Assembly: GCA_031273075.1 (NCBI GenBank)
Contig: JAISSM010000013.1
Span: 1-18,956 of the forward strand
DNA: 18,956 bases
Reading direction: 5' to 3'
From: Rickettsiales bacterium
GTDB taxonomy: Bacteria; Pseudomonadota; Alphaproteobacteria; Rs-D84
A program made the position numbers and the translations under genes. Under the pieces are notes generated by a model. The model was given only the letters and a program-made list of their open reading frames with translations, ran no database searches and was not told where the DNA came from. Below are positions 1 through 6,605 of the stretch, piece after piece. Numbering within the stretch: the stretch's first letter is position 1; each line of letters begins with the position of its first letter.

Positions 1-1
1 A

Positions 2-940
2 AATATAGGCCTTCGGGCCCTTATGGAAACGGCGCGCGTTAAAAAAACGGACGTGTATTCCGCGGGATTTATTATCGGGCCGCGCCTTAACGCCGCGGGC
101 CGGATCATAGACGCGAACCTTGCTTTGGATCTTATATTGACTGACAATTATATAAAGGCGCACGATCTGGCCGGGGAATTGGACGAAATGAACGCGCGCC
201 GTCAGGCCATACAGAATAAAATACTTTTGGACGCGGACGATTTGGCGAAAAAACAGAAAGACGCGAATCGTTTTTGCCTGTTTGTTTCGGGCGACGATTG
301 GCACGGCGGGGTCATGGGGATCGTCGCGGGCCGTCTGAAAGAAAAATACGGACTTCCGTGTTGCGTCGCGACAAGGTCGAAAGCGTCCGTAAAAGGAAGC
401 GGGCGAAGCATTGAGGGCGTGGATATTGGCAAAATCATACGCTTGGCCTTGGAGAATGGAATTATATCCGAGGGCGGCGGGCACAAAGCCGCGGCCGGAT
501 TTGAATTGGCGCCGGAAAACGAGCAAAGGTTTTCGGACTTTCTTGACAATGAGGTAAAATCCGCGCTTAATGGAATCTATCCGATCCCGAAAATAAATGC
601 GGACATTGAAATGGATGCGGGCGGGGCGACCCTTGAATTGGCGGAGAATATAGAAAAACTTGCGCCGTTTGGAATCGGAAATACGGAACCGATCTTGTGC
701 CTTTCAGGCGGAATGTGGACATTCGGGCGAACGATAGGAACGGGCGCGCACTTGTCGGGGAATCTTAAAACAAGCGCGGGAAACCTTTCGGTCGTCGGGT
801 TCAATATGTCGGATACGCCGATAGGACGATTTTTATTGGACGAATCAAATTTCGGTTGTAAAATACGCGTGGTCGGAAGATTGAAGGAAAACGACTTCTC
901 GTCAAATGTTCAGTTGTTGTTGGAGGATATCGCCTTATGA
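2..940 (+). CDS. recJ: RecJ single-stranded-DNA 5'-3' exonuclease, 3' part
   Basis: C-terminal part of RecJ, the cytoplasmic 5'-3' exonuclease acting on single-stranded DNA in recombination and repair. The frame is open from base 2, so the gene is cut by the window edge and the ATG at 23 is internal. The first visible residues (NIGLRALME) and then PRLNAAGRI match the RecJ core that follows the DHH domain. The DHHA1 nucleic-acid-binding part is marked by GSGRSIEGVDI and GGGHKAAAGF at about visible residues 130-172. The remainder fits the C-terminal OB-like domain. The N-terminal DHH residues that bind manganese lie outside the window. The stop overlaps the next start (ATGA at 937-940), which suggests co-transcription and translational coupling with lolA. 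Confidence 0.93.
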   Translation, partial: NIGLRALMETARVKKTDVYSAGFIIGPRLNAAGRIIDANLALDLILTDNYIKAHDLAGELDEMNARRQAIQNKILLDADDLAKKQKDANRFCLFVSGDDWHGGVMGIVAGRLKEKYGLPCCVATRSKASVKGSGRSIEGVDIGKIIRLALENGIISEGGGHKAAAGFELAPENEQRFSDFLDNEVKSALNGIYPIPKINADIEMDAGGATLELAENIEKLAPFGIGNTEPILCLSGGMWTFGRTIGTGAHLSGNLKTSAGNLSVVGFNMSDTPIGRFLLDESNFGCKIRVVGRLKENDFSSNVQLLLEDIAL

Positions 941-1566
941 TGAAAAAACTTACATTGTTCATTATTAATTGCTCATTGTTAATTGCGCCCGTGGCGCATG
1001 CGGCGGTTGACAACAGATTGGTCGCGCGGGCGGAAAGTTATCTGAACGGCATAACGGGACTTGCCGGGGAATTTACCCAGTCGTCGAACGGGAAAAACGA
1101 CAGGGGGACATTTTCAATGCTTCGCCCCGGCCGCATTCGTCTGGATTATTCCACGCTTCCGATTCAACTTATTTCCAACGGAAAGGATTTGTATTTTTAT
1201 GACAAGTCGCTTGACCAAATCACGACGGTGCCTTTGACGTCGACGCCGGCGGGCATATTGATCCGGAAAAATATAAACCTTGCGAACGCCGACATAACGG
1301 TGTCCGAAACCAACTTCGACAAAGCCGCGAATACGTTTTCGCTTAAAATGCATATAAGGGGCAACGAGGGGGTCGGCCAAATGGTGGTGAACTTTTCCGA
1401 CGATCCGATGACGCTTCGATCGTGGACGGTCATAGACGCCACGGGATCGGAAGTGGACGTCGTGTTCCGCGGCATGAAAACTAAAACGGATTTTCCGAAG
1501 AATTTTTTTCAGTTGCAAAAAATGAGGACGACGGCGAACTCCGGCGGCGACGCGTTTTACGAATAA
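937..1566 (+). CDS. lolA: LolA, periplasmic lipoprotein carrier
   Basis: LolA accepts lipoproteins released by LolCDE at the inner membrane and carries them across the periplasm to the outer membrane. The 209-residue length is normal for the family. A signal peptide occupies residues 1-22, with cleavage expected after AHA. The mature part has the LolA signatures: an early GEFTQ, then GTFSMLRPGRIRLDY at about residue 57, and ISNGKDLYFYD. The start at 937 is preferred over the ATG at 940 because GGAGG sits at 922-926, 10 bases upstream, and the ATGA overlaps the recJ stop. The hydrophobic core of the signal peptide is encoded by a low-complexity CATTGTT/AATT repeat (953-985), like the one in the gene at 8984. 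The stop overlaps the next start (TAATG at 1564-1568). Confidence 0.9.
   Translation: MMKKLTLFIINCSLLIAPVAHAAVDNRLVARAESYLNGITGLAGEFTQSSNGKNDRGTFSMLRPGRIRLDYSTLPIQLISNGKDLYFYDKSLDQITTVPLTSTPAGILIRKNINLANADITVSETNFDKAANTFSLKMHIRGNEGVGQMVVNFSDDPMTLRSWTVIDATGSEVDVVFRGMKTKTDFPKNFFQLQKMRTTANSGGDAFYE
953..985 (+). repeat. low-complexity CATTGTT/AATT repeat inside lolA signal peptide
   Basis: The stretch is built from CATTGTT, CATT and AATTG units and encodes the hydrophobic core FIINCSLLI. A near relative made of the same units is at 9001-9036, in the same position of another signal peptide. It is an interspersed simple repeat used as coding sequence. Confidence 0.6.
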
Positions 1567-1844
1567 TGTTCAATATAAGCGGTATGGAATTTTTAGTGAT
1601 AGTTGTTGTCGCGATCGCGGTCGTGCCCGCCAAAAATTGGCCGGATGTCGCGCGCGCCTTTGGAAAACTGGTCGGGTATATAAGGCGCGTGTCCGGAAAG
1701 ATACAGGATGGAATAAACGAGTTGGAATCAGAGCTGTCAAAAGATCTGCCCGTTGACGGTCTGTCCCAAAAAACCATGGACGATATGATCGAAACGTTTT
1801 CAACGCCGGCGAAATCAAGGACGGGGAAGAAATGCAAAAAATGA
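1566..1844 (+). CDS. tatB: Sec-independent translocase subunit TatB (TatA/B family)
   Basis: Small single-span membrane component of the twin-arginine translocase, which exports folded proteins. Of its 92 residues, 5-22 form the membrane helix with the TatB-typical Glu in SGMEFLVIVV. A short hinge with proline (VPAKNWP) and an amphipathic helix (DVARAFGKLVGYIRR) follow, then a charged tail. The glutamate near the start of the helix and the absence of the FGP hinge favour TatB over TatA. No separate tatA is visible here, so this protein could also serve in a minimal TatA/B plus TatC system. Its start overlaps the lolA stop (TAATG) and its 3' end overlaps tatC by 13 bases. Confidence 0.85.
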   Translation: MFNISGMEFLVIVVVAIAVVPAKNWPDVARAFGKLVGYIRRVSGKIQDGINELESELSKDLPVDGLSQKTMDDMIETFSTPAKSRTGKKCKK

Positions 1845-2524
1845 CGCTGATGCAGCATTTCAGGGAATTAAAGCGCCGCGTTGTCTGGTCCTTGGCGTTT
1901 TTTTGCGCCGCGTTTGCCATGGGATTATTCGTTGCGGACGCCTTGCAGTCGATAATAACGGCCCCGCTGTTCGACGTCTGGGCGGAACCGACGATGATAT
2001 ACACGGGAATTGCCGACGGCCTTGCGATACAGTTTTCTTTGGCGGGGCTTTTCGCGCTTTTCATATCCGCGCCGTTCGTGCTGTATCAAGTATGGAGATA
2101 TGTTTCCCCGGCGCTGAAACGGGACGAGAAAAAAATTGCGGTCGCGGTCTTGCTTGCCTCTCCGATATTGTTTCTTTCGGGCGCGTCGTTTGCATATTTT
2201 ATCCTTCTTCCGATAATGTTCGCCTTCTTTTTACAGATCGCCCCCGAAACCGCGGCGATGATGCCGAACGTCAAAACATATCTGGTCTTTTCGCTGGATT
2301 TGCTGAAAGCGTTCGGACTCGCGTTCCAGTTTCCGCTGATATTGATCTTGCTGAACAGAACCGGCGTCCTGTCGAAAAAACAATTGGCGTCCATGGGAAG
2401 ATACTTCATTGTCGGGATCTTTATAGTCGCCGCCGTATTGACCCCGCCGGACATCGTGTCGCAGATCGCGCTGGCGCTTCCGCTGGTCGTATTGTTTGGG
2501 CTATCGTTTCTGTTTATGGTATAA
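1832..2524 (+). CDS. tatC: Sec-independent translocase subunit TatC
   Basis: Multispanning core of the Tat translocase, which recognises twin-arginine signal peptides with TatB. The protein is 230 residues, slightly short for TatC. Near the N-terminus is the family signature HFRELKRR, a variant of the usual EHLxELRxR. About six hydrophobic segments follow, including FALFISAPFVLYQVWRYVSPAL, where PFVxYQxWxFxxPgL is the family motif, and a late segment with LTPPDIVSQ. The start could be the ATG at 1832 or the one at 1841, which forms an ATGA overlap with the tatB stop. GGGGAAGA at 1823-1830 is close to the first and somewhat far from the second, so I keep 1832 without certainty. It is co-directional and coupled with tatB. 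Confidence 0.93.
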   Translation: MQKMTLMQHFRELKRRVVWSLAFFCAAFAMGLFVADALQSIITAPLFDVWAEPTMIYTGIADGLAIQFSLAGLFALFISAPFVLYQVWRYVSPALKRDEKKIAVAVLLASPILFLSGASFAYFILLPIMFAFFLQIAPETAAMMPNVKTYLVFSLDLLKAFGLAFQFPLILILLNRTGVLSKKQLASMGRYFIVGIFIVAAVLTPPDIVSQIALALPLVVLFGLSFLFMV

Positions 2525-2530
2525 TGACGC

Positions 2531-3493
2531 ATGGGAAAAATATTGCCTTTTCTTTGCGCGATAATGGTGTCCGCTTGCGATTTAAGACAACATATCGCGG
2601 AGGCGCCTAATAATATAAGCGACTTTATCGCGGCGAAATATCCGGCGCTTTTGGCCGATCCGGGGTCCGAGATATACGAATACGCGTCCGTTTTGGATTA
2701 TGGAAACGACAACGGCGCGTCTTTATACGGCGATCCTTTGACCCGGATCGCATACGCGTCGGCGTCCGATTACGACCAAAGCAAAATAATCGCGCAAACC
2801 ATATCGGACACCACGACCGATTACGGAACCCTGGTCGTCGCGGAAAAGAAATCGTTTGTATTGAACACGCTGGAAATAAAAGTCGAAAAAGGCGACACCG
2901 CGTATTCTTTGGCAAAAAAATACGGCATGCCGGTCGGGCGTCTTGCGGCGTTGAATGATCTTGGCGAACCTTATACGTTAAGCATCGGGCAAACGTTAAG
3001 GGTGGAAGTCGCGGAAATAGTCACGACCAAAACGGAAATTCCAAAAACCGACGCATCGGCGGCACAGGCGGCGGCGGCAAAATCGACCGCGCCGTCGCCG
3101 AAACTGGAACGGCGATCAAGCGGCAAGTTTTCATGGCCCGTTCGCGGCAATATAATTTCGGACTTCGGCCCGAAACGCGGAGGCCTTATGAATGACGGAA
3201 TCAACATAGGCGCGCCGCGCGGAACCGCGGTCGGCGCGGCGGACAACGGCGCGGTCGCGTACGCGGGGAACGAACTTAAAGGCATGGGAAACCTTTTGAT
3301 AATCCAGCACTCGGGCGGCTGGATGACGGTCTACGCGCACCTTGATGATTTTATAGTGAAGCGCGGGGACAAGGTCGCGGTCGGCCAGAAAATAGGAACC
3401 GTGGGCATGACGGGCAAGGTGTCGGACCCCCAGCTGCATTTTGAGATCCGCAAAGGATCCAAAGCCCTTGACCCCAAAAAAGAATTGAAATAG
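2531..3493 (+). CDS. LysM and degenerate M23 (LytM) domain lipoprotein, NlpD-like
   Basis: Probable activator of peptidoglycan amidases at the cell envelope. Residues 1-16 form a lipoprotein signal peptide ending in the lipobox VSAC, with Cys16 as the lipidation site. Asp follows at +2, which in enterobacteria is an inner-membrane retention signal. A LysM domain (about 113-159, KGDTAYSLAKKYGM) would bind peptidoglycan. A low-complexity Ala/Lys linker leads to an M23 domain at about 202-315 (WPVRGNIISDFG to LHFEIR). The zinc-binding HxxxD motif is replaced by NDGIN, although YAH and LHFE remain. This resembles non-catalytic NlpD/EnvC/DipM proteins rather than an active endopeptidase. An M23 lipoprotein downstream of tatC is a familiar alphaproteobacterial arrangement, usually with serS, surE and pcm between; those are absent here. 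Confidence 0.87.
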   Translation: MGKILPFLCAIMVSACDLRQHIAEAPNNISDFIAAKYPALLADPGSEIYEYASVLDYGNDNGASLYGDPLTRIAYASASDYDQSKIIAQTISDTTTDYGTLVVAEKKSFVLNTLEIKVEKGDTAYSLAKKYGMPVGRLAALNDLGEPYTLSIGQTLRVEVAEIVTTKTEIPKTDASAAQAAAAKSTAPSPKLERRSSGKFSWPVRGNIISDFGPKRGGLMNDGINIGAPRGTAVGAADNGAVAYAGNELKGMGNLLIIQHSGGWMTVYAHLDDFIVKRGDKVAVGQKIGTVGMTGKVSDPQLHFEIRKGSKALDPKKELK

Positions 3494-3503
3494 AAGAGGG
3501 CGC

Positions 3504-3764
3504 TTATTTGGCTTTGTTAGCCGCTTTGGCAAGGCGCGACACTTTGCGGCTTGCGCGTTTTTTAGGCATGACTTTCTTCGCCGCCTTCATAAGTTTCGAT
3601 TCGGCATAGCGAAGGGCGGGCTTTATGGCCGCTTTGTCCCCGCCTTCGATCGCCTTGACCGCTTTTTTGATTGCGGTGCGCGTCGCGCTTTTGCGCGCGA
3701 TGTTTACCTTGCGCTTTTTTTCACCGATCAGAATCCGTTTTTTGCTCGATTTATGATTTGCCAT
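3504..3764 (-). CDS. rpsT: 30S ribosomal protein S20
   Basis: Primary 16S rRNA-binding protein of the small subunit. The protein has 86 residues, is very rich in Lys, Arg and Ala, and starts with the S20 signature MANHKSSKKRI. The longer open frame reaching 3818 is discarded because S20 proteins begin at MANHKS and an AAGG ribosome-binding site lies just upstream of 3764. A promoter-like pair (TTGACT, 15 bases, TATAAA) lies in the 3' end of the upstream gene, so rpsT may be transcribed separately. The gene is convergent with the M23 gene, with only 10 bases between the two stops and no visible terminator. Confidence 0.95.
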   Translation of the reverse strand: MANHKSSKKRILIGEKKRKVNIARKSATRTAIKKAVKAIEGGDKAAIKPALRYAESKLMKAAKKVMPKKRASRKVSRLAKAANKAK

Positions 3765-3791
3765 GTTCGCCTTTTGATTTACACGGCCCAT

Positions 3792-3818
3792 TTTATAGGG
3801 ATTTATAGCGAAAGTCAA
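3792..3818 (-). promoter_or_regulatory. putative sigma-70 promoter for rpsT
   Basis: On the minus strand TTGACT (3818-3813) and TATAAA (3797-3792) are separated by 15 bases, slightly short of optimal. Transcription would start near 3785, giving an S20 leader of about 20 bases that contains the AAGG ribosome-binding site. The elements lie inside the last codons of the upstream gene. Confidence 0.4.
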
Positions 3819-4434
3819 GATTGCGGAAGAATTCCCCGGACACGAACAGGCAAAGATTGGAAAGAAGATCGGGCCTTATTTTTTCAACAAGCCTGTATGC
3901 GTCGTCCAATTTATTAAGGTCGTTGGAGGCGCCGCAATAATGGATCGCGCCGGAAAAAGAATCGCCGATAATATTTAGAAAATCATAAAACCTGTGAATA
4001 TATTCGCCCGCTTCGTCGATAAACATAAATCCGCGCCCGCCCAGTTTTCTCTCCAGCAAAACGATCCTTGTCCAATCCAAATGCTCTATATTTTTAAGCG
4101 CGAATGCGGGAATTATCTCAATATCCGGAAGTTCGGGAAGATTTTCCATGCGATTGTCCTTGAAGAACAGCTGAACCGACGTGTTTTTTCTCTCCGAAAT
4201 AGCCGGGATTTTGGCAATATCGTCGATAAAGCAGTAAACTTTGATATCGTCCGCGGCGCTCCGGGCGGCCGAAATCGCATCCGGAAGCAGGCTTATGGCC
4301 GCCAGCCCTTTTTCTTTGCAAAGAACGCTGTCCCGCAAAATGATATCCGTGTCCGCGCGGCCCCATTCGGCGACGCACATATGCGGCAGAAGTTTTTGCA
4401 GAACCCCGTCCGAACGCAATATCCTTGGTTTCAT
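3793..4434 (-). CDS. hypothetical protein, unrecognised family
   Basis: 213-residue protein with no signal peptide or membrane segment, so probably cytoplasmic. It has a regular alternation of short hydrophobic strands (AAISLL, KVYCFI, IEIIPAFAL, RIVLLE, GFMFID, SGAIHYCG, LCLFVSG) and helices, which suggests an alpha/beta fold. I do not recognise a family motif. The order upstream gene then rpsT on the same strand, 28 bases apart, may reflect a shared transcript. The start codon at 4434 lies 8 bases from a TATAAT element on the same strand. Either the transcript is leaderless or transcription starts elsewhere. An AAGGG sits only 3 bases before the ATG. Confidence 0.72.
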   Translation of the reverse strand: MKPRILRSDGVLQKLLPHMCVAEWGRADTDIILRDSVLCKEKGLAAISLLPDAISAARSAADDIKVYCFIDDIAKIPAISERKNTSVQLFFKDNRMENLPELPDIEIIPAFALKNIEHLDWTRIVLLERKLGGRGFMFIDEAGEYIHRFYDFLNIIGDSFSGAIHYCGASNDLNKLDDAYRLVEKIRPDLLSNLCLFVSGEFFRNLDFRYKSL

Positions 4435-4442
4435 AATCCCTT

Positions 4443-4457
4443 ATTATATGCTATAAT
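4443..4457. promoter_or_regulatory. back-to-back divergent -10 elements
   Basis: ATTATA (4443-4448), TGC and TATAAT (4452-4457) form a perfect inverted pair of -10 consensus hexamers, each pointing to one of the divergent genes at 4434 (-) and 4466 (+). Each hexamer ends 8 bases from its start codon, which would give nearly leaderless transcripts. No good -35 element is visible at the right distance on either side. Confidence 0.35.
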
Positions 4458-4465
4458 TATGGCAA

Positions 4466-5422
4466 ATGAGAAGAGAAAGATTTCTGATCGCCGTTTTGTG
4501 GCTTTCCACGCTGTCGCTTTTGGCGCTGTGGTTTTTCAATATGGTGTACGGTTTCAACCTGCTTGACGCCGCGCATTGGCGGTATCTGTCGGAGTTGCAG
4601 TTGTCGAACGGCGTGGAAGAGGGATTTTATATCTCCGTCGCCGCATTCGTGGTCGCGGGATTGACCGGCCTGTACGTTTTGATCGTTCCATGGCACAGAA
4701 GATTCAAAATGCGCTCTTCCGCGATCGGCTTTTATCCAAAGCGCATTGAACCGGAACCCGCGGACAAGGGCGGGGACGGCCCGATATTGACGCGTCCGCC
4801 GAAACTTAACCTTGACAATGCCTTTATCCCGCGACCGGCGCCGATGAGAACCGCGGCGGAGACACAGGCGCCAATGCCCGATGCGGCGCCGTCGGAAGAG
4901 GCGTCGGAAGTTGTCGCAGAAATAAGGCGCGTTTTGGATCAGATCGGATTTGTGACCAAACCGACGCCGAGCATAGGCGGCGTCAAACTGGATTTTTGGG
5001 CGATCGGCCCGGACGAGGCGCTGATCGTCGGATTGGCGCTTGACGAACCGCGCGAAGAGATCATCGCGTCGGAGGGCGGCGATTCTTTGTGGCGCGCGGG
5101 AAAACGTTCGTTCAAGTCGCCCGTGTGGCGGTTGACGTCGGTGGTCCAAAGATTGGAAGTGCTGTTTATGGAAATACTTGATCCAGAAATGAAGATACGC
5201 ATAATGCCGTTTGTCTATGTCAACGGCAATGTGAAGAACCGGGAAGAGGTCCAGGTCGTGTGGAATGCGCTGAACATACAGGTGTTCGACGATATGGCGA
5301 CCCTTGTGGATCTGTTGGGGACGGGCAATCCGATCGAATTGAACGATGCGCAAAAAGGCAATTTCGTGGCCTTTTCGAACTTTGTCGACACGGTCGCGTC
5401 GTATTACGGCGGGGGATCGTAA
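4466..5422 (+). CDS. hypothetical membrane-anchored protein
   Basis: 318-residue protein of unknown function. Two hydrophobic helices occupy about residues 6-27 and 53-76, the second ending in a basic cluster (WHRRFKMR). A Pro/Ala-rich linker (about 90-150) follows, then a soluble domain that would lie in the cytoplasm if both helices span the membrane and the N-terminus is inside. The soluble domain has VKLDFWAIGPDEALIVGLAL, then SPVWRL and IRIMPFVYVNG. This order is faintly like NERD or restriction-endonuclease-fold proteins, but the catalytic residues are not clear, so I make no assignment. There is no Shine-Dalgarno sequence before the ATG. The stop overlaps the next start (TAATG at 5420-5424), so the two products are probably made together. 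Confidence 0.75.
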   Translation: MRRERFLIAVLWLSTLSLLALWFFNMVYGFNLLDAAHWRYLSELQLSNGVEEGFYISVAAFVVAGLTGLYVLIVPWHRRFKMRSSAIGFYPKRIEPEPADKGGDGPILTRPPKLNLDNAFIPRPAPMRTAAETQAPMPDAAPSEEASEVVAEIRRVLDQIGFVTKPTPSIGGVKLDFWAIGPDEALIVGLALDEPREEIIASEGGDSLWRAGKRSFKSPVWRLTSVVQRLEVLFMEILDPEMKIRIMPFVYVNGNVKNREEVQVVWNALNIQVFDDMATLVDLLGTGNPIELNDAQKGNFVAFSNFVDTVASYYGGGS

Positions 5423-5925
5423 TGTTCAATAACAGACACGATGCGGAACAGTTTCTCTCTATGCGCAGAATGGAGGACTTACCGCTTGAAACATGCCGCG
5501 CGGTCCCGGCGCCGCTTGCCTCCGATTGGTTTTTCAAATTCAGATCGGAGAGAAAAAAATTTATGGAATCCCTCGGCGATTCGATACAGGAACTGGCGCT
5601 TTTGAATTTGTCCGAAAACGACTTCATGGGCCTTATGTCCGGCCGCGCCTTGCCGGAGAATCTGACCGTAAAATTCAGGCGGCCGATTTTATACGGCGGC
5701 GATATTTCCCCGGGAAATATGTTTTTGATGCCGCTTTTCCCGACGGGCTTCGATCTGGATATATTCATGGCCGAACAATCGGGGCAGGGCGAAATATGGT
5801 ATCCGGATCCGGCGAAGAAAGTATATGTCTCGATAAGAATGCTGACGGGCGGCGAAGGCGGCAACACGACGTCCGACCGCCTTGCCCAGAGTTTTGCCGC
5901 GTCGATGAGCCAGGGCAGGGTATAG
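5422..5925 (+). CDS. hypothetical protein
   Basis: 167-residue protein without signal peptide or membrane helix and with no family I recognise. The N-terminal half is charged and helical (FRSERKKFMESLGDSIQELALL). The C-terminal half is strand-rich with short motifs such as LYGGDISPGN, FPTGFDLDIF and GEIWYPDP. The ATG at 5422 overlaps the stop of the membrane-anchored protein, and the next gene begins 7 bases after its stop. It sits between a membrane-anchored protein and a SUKH-like protein in one tightly spaced run, so a common process is likely. The longer frame from 5260 would overlap the upstream gene heavily and is not used. Confidence 0.72.
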   Translation: MFNNRHDAEQFLSMRRMEDLPLETCRAVPAPLASDWFFKFRSERKKFMESLGDSIQELALLNLSENDFMGLMSGRALPENLTVKFRRPILYGGDISPGNMFLMPLFPTGFDLDIFMAEQSGQGEIWYPDPAKKVYVSIRMLTGGEGGNTTSDRLAQSFAASMSQGRV

Positions 5926-5932
5926 GGATAAA

Positions 5933-6364
5933 ATGACGGAGAAATTGAATTATCTTAAAGAATCGGGGGCTGTGTTTTTTCCGCCCGCGACTTCCCGCGC
6001 GTTGGAGTTGGCCAACGCCGCGTTTCAACAGATGAGGGCGTCGGTCCTGCCGAAATTTTTCGCGGATTTTTATCTTCAATACGGAGGCGCGCTTTTGGGC
6101 GACGCGTGCGTTTTCCCGATAGAGGATAAAGAGCGGCCGGATAGAAGCTATACGATTCCCGGGATCGTCAAAATCAACCGCGACCTTGCGGCGTTCCGAA
6201 CGCTGCGCGGAAAGACGGTGTGGGGCCGGAATCAGATGTACGTGTTTTCATGCGATGTCTTGGATAATTTGTACATGCACGATGTCATGACGCTCCAGGT
6301 CCTCCGAAAATACGGCGATTTGGCGTCCGCCCTGACGGATTGCATGCTGGTTGGGAAAATATGA
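5933..6364 (+). CDS. SMI1/KNR4 (SUKH)-like protein
   Basis: 143-residue cytoplasmic protein. The segment LPKFFADFYLQYGGALLG is typical of the SMI1/KNR4 (SUKH) superfamily, where an acidic or aromatic helix precedes a YGG turn. Strand-rich material and a terminal helix follow (MTLQVLRKYGDLASALTDCM). SUKH proteins are often immunity proteins against secreted nuclease toxins, but others are not linked to toxins, and no toxin gene is recognisable here. The start is 7 bases after the previous stop, with a weak GGATA upstream. The stop overlaps the next gene in an ATGA (6361-6364), implying translational coupling with the ribbon-helix-helix protein. Confidence 0.7.
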   Translation: MTEKLNYLKESGAVFFPPATSRALELANAAFQQMRASVLPKFFADFYLQYGGALLGDACVFPIEDKERPDRSYTIPGIVKINRDLAAFRTLRGKTVWGRNQMYVFSCDVLDNLYMHDVMTLQVLRKYGDLASALTDCMLVGKI

Positions 6365-6561
6365 AGAAAATAAGCGTCTCCATTTCGAAACACCTGACCT
6401 CGTTTTCGGTAGAGTCTGAATTTATAGATGAGTTGAAATTCATAGCGAAAACACGGAAAATGACCCTTGCCGCCCTTGTGCGCGAAATAGACGAAAACCG
6501 CGACGCCGATCAAAATCTTTCGTCCGCGATCCGGACATTTGTCTTGAAAAACAAGATTTAG
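6361..6561 (+). CDS. ribbon-helix-helix domain protein (RHH_4 type)
   Basis: 66-residue protein beginning KKISVSISKHLTSFSVE, the strand of the ribbon-helix-helix fold. A helix-turn-helix part follows (EFIDELKFIAKTRKMTLAALVREID), and the protein ends in LSSAIRTFVL. This pattern matches the small RHH_4 family that is common in Alphaproteobacteria. It is probably a DNA-binding protein; its target is unknown, though autoregulation of its own operon would be ordinary for the fold. The start at 6361 is chosen because it forms an ATGA overlap with the preceding stop and gives the family's usual N-terminus; the upstream in-frame ATG at 6340 would add unrelated residues. The leuS promoter lies in its last codons and just after its stop. 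Confidence 0.85.
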   Translation: MKKISVSISKHLTSFSVESEFIDELKFIAKTRKMTLAALVREIDENRDADQNLSSAIRTFVLKNKI

Positions 6562-6571
6562 CTGTTATAAT
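6544..6571 (+). promoter_or_regulatory. sigma-70 promoter for leuS, extended -10
   Basis: TTGAAA (6544-6549), a 16-base spacer and TATAAT (6566-6571), preceded by TGT as an extended -10 element. Transcription would begin near 6578, leaving a leader of about 28 bases before the leuS ATG. The -35 element lies within the end of the upstream coding sequence. Confidence 0.65.
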
Positions 6572-6605
6572 TTTTTCCGATTATTTATTTAATACAGGAT
6601 TTGCA

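Noticed and set aside
4457..5353. Long minus-strand frame opposite the membrane-anchored protein gene
   Set aside because: It is rich in Arg, His and Gln, as shadow frames here are. The plus-strand frame is coupled to its downstream neighbour and has sensible hydrophobic helices.
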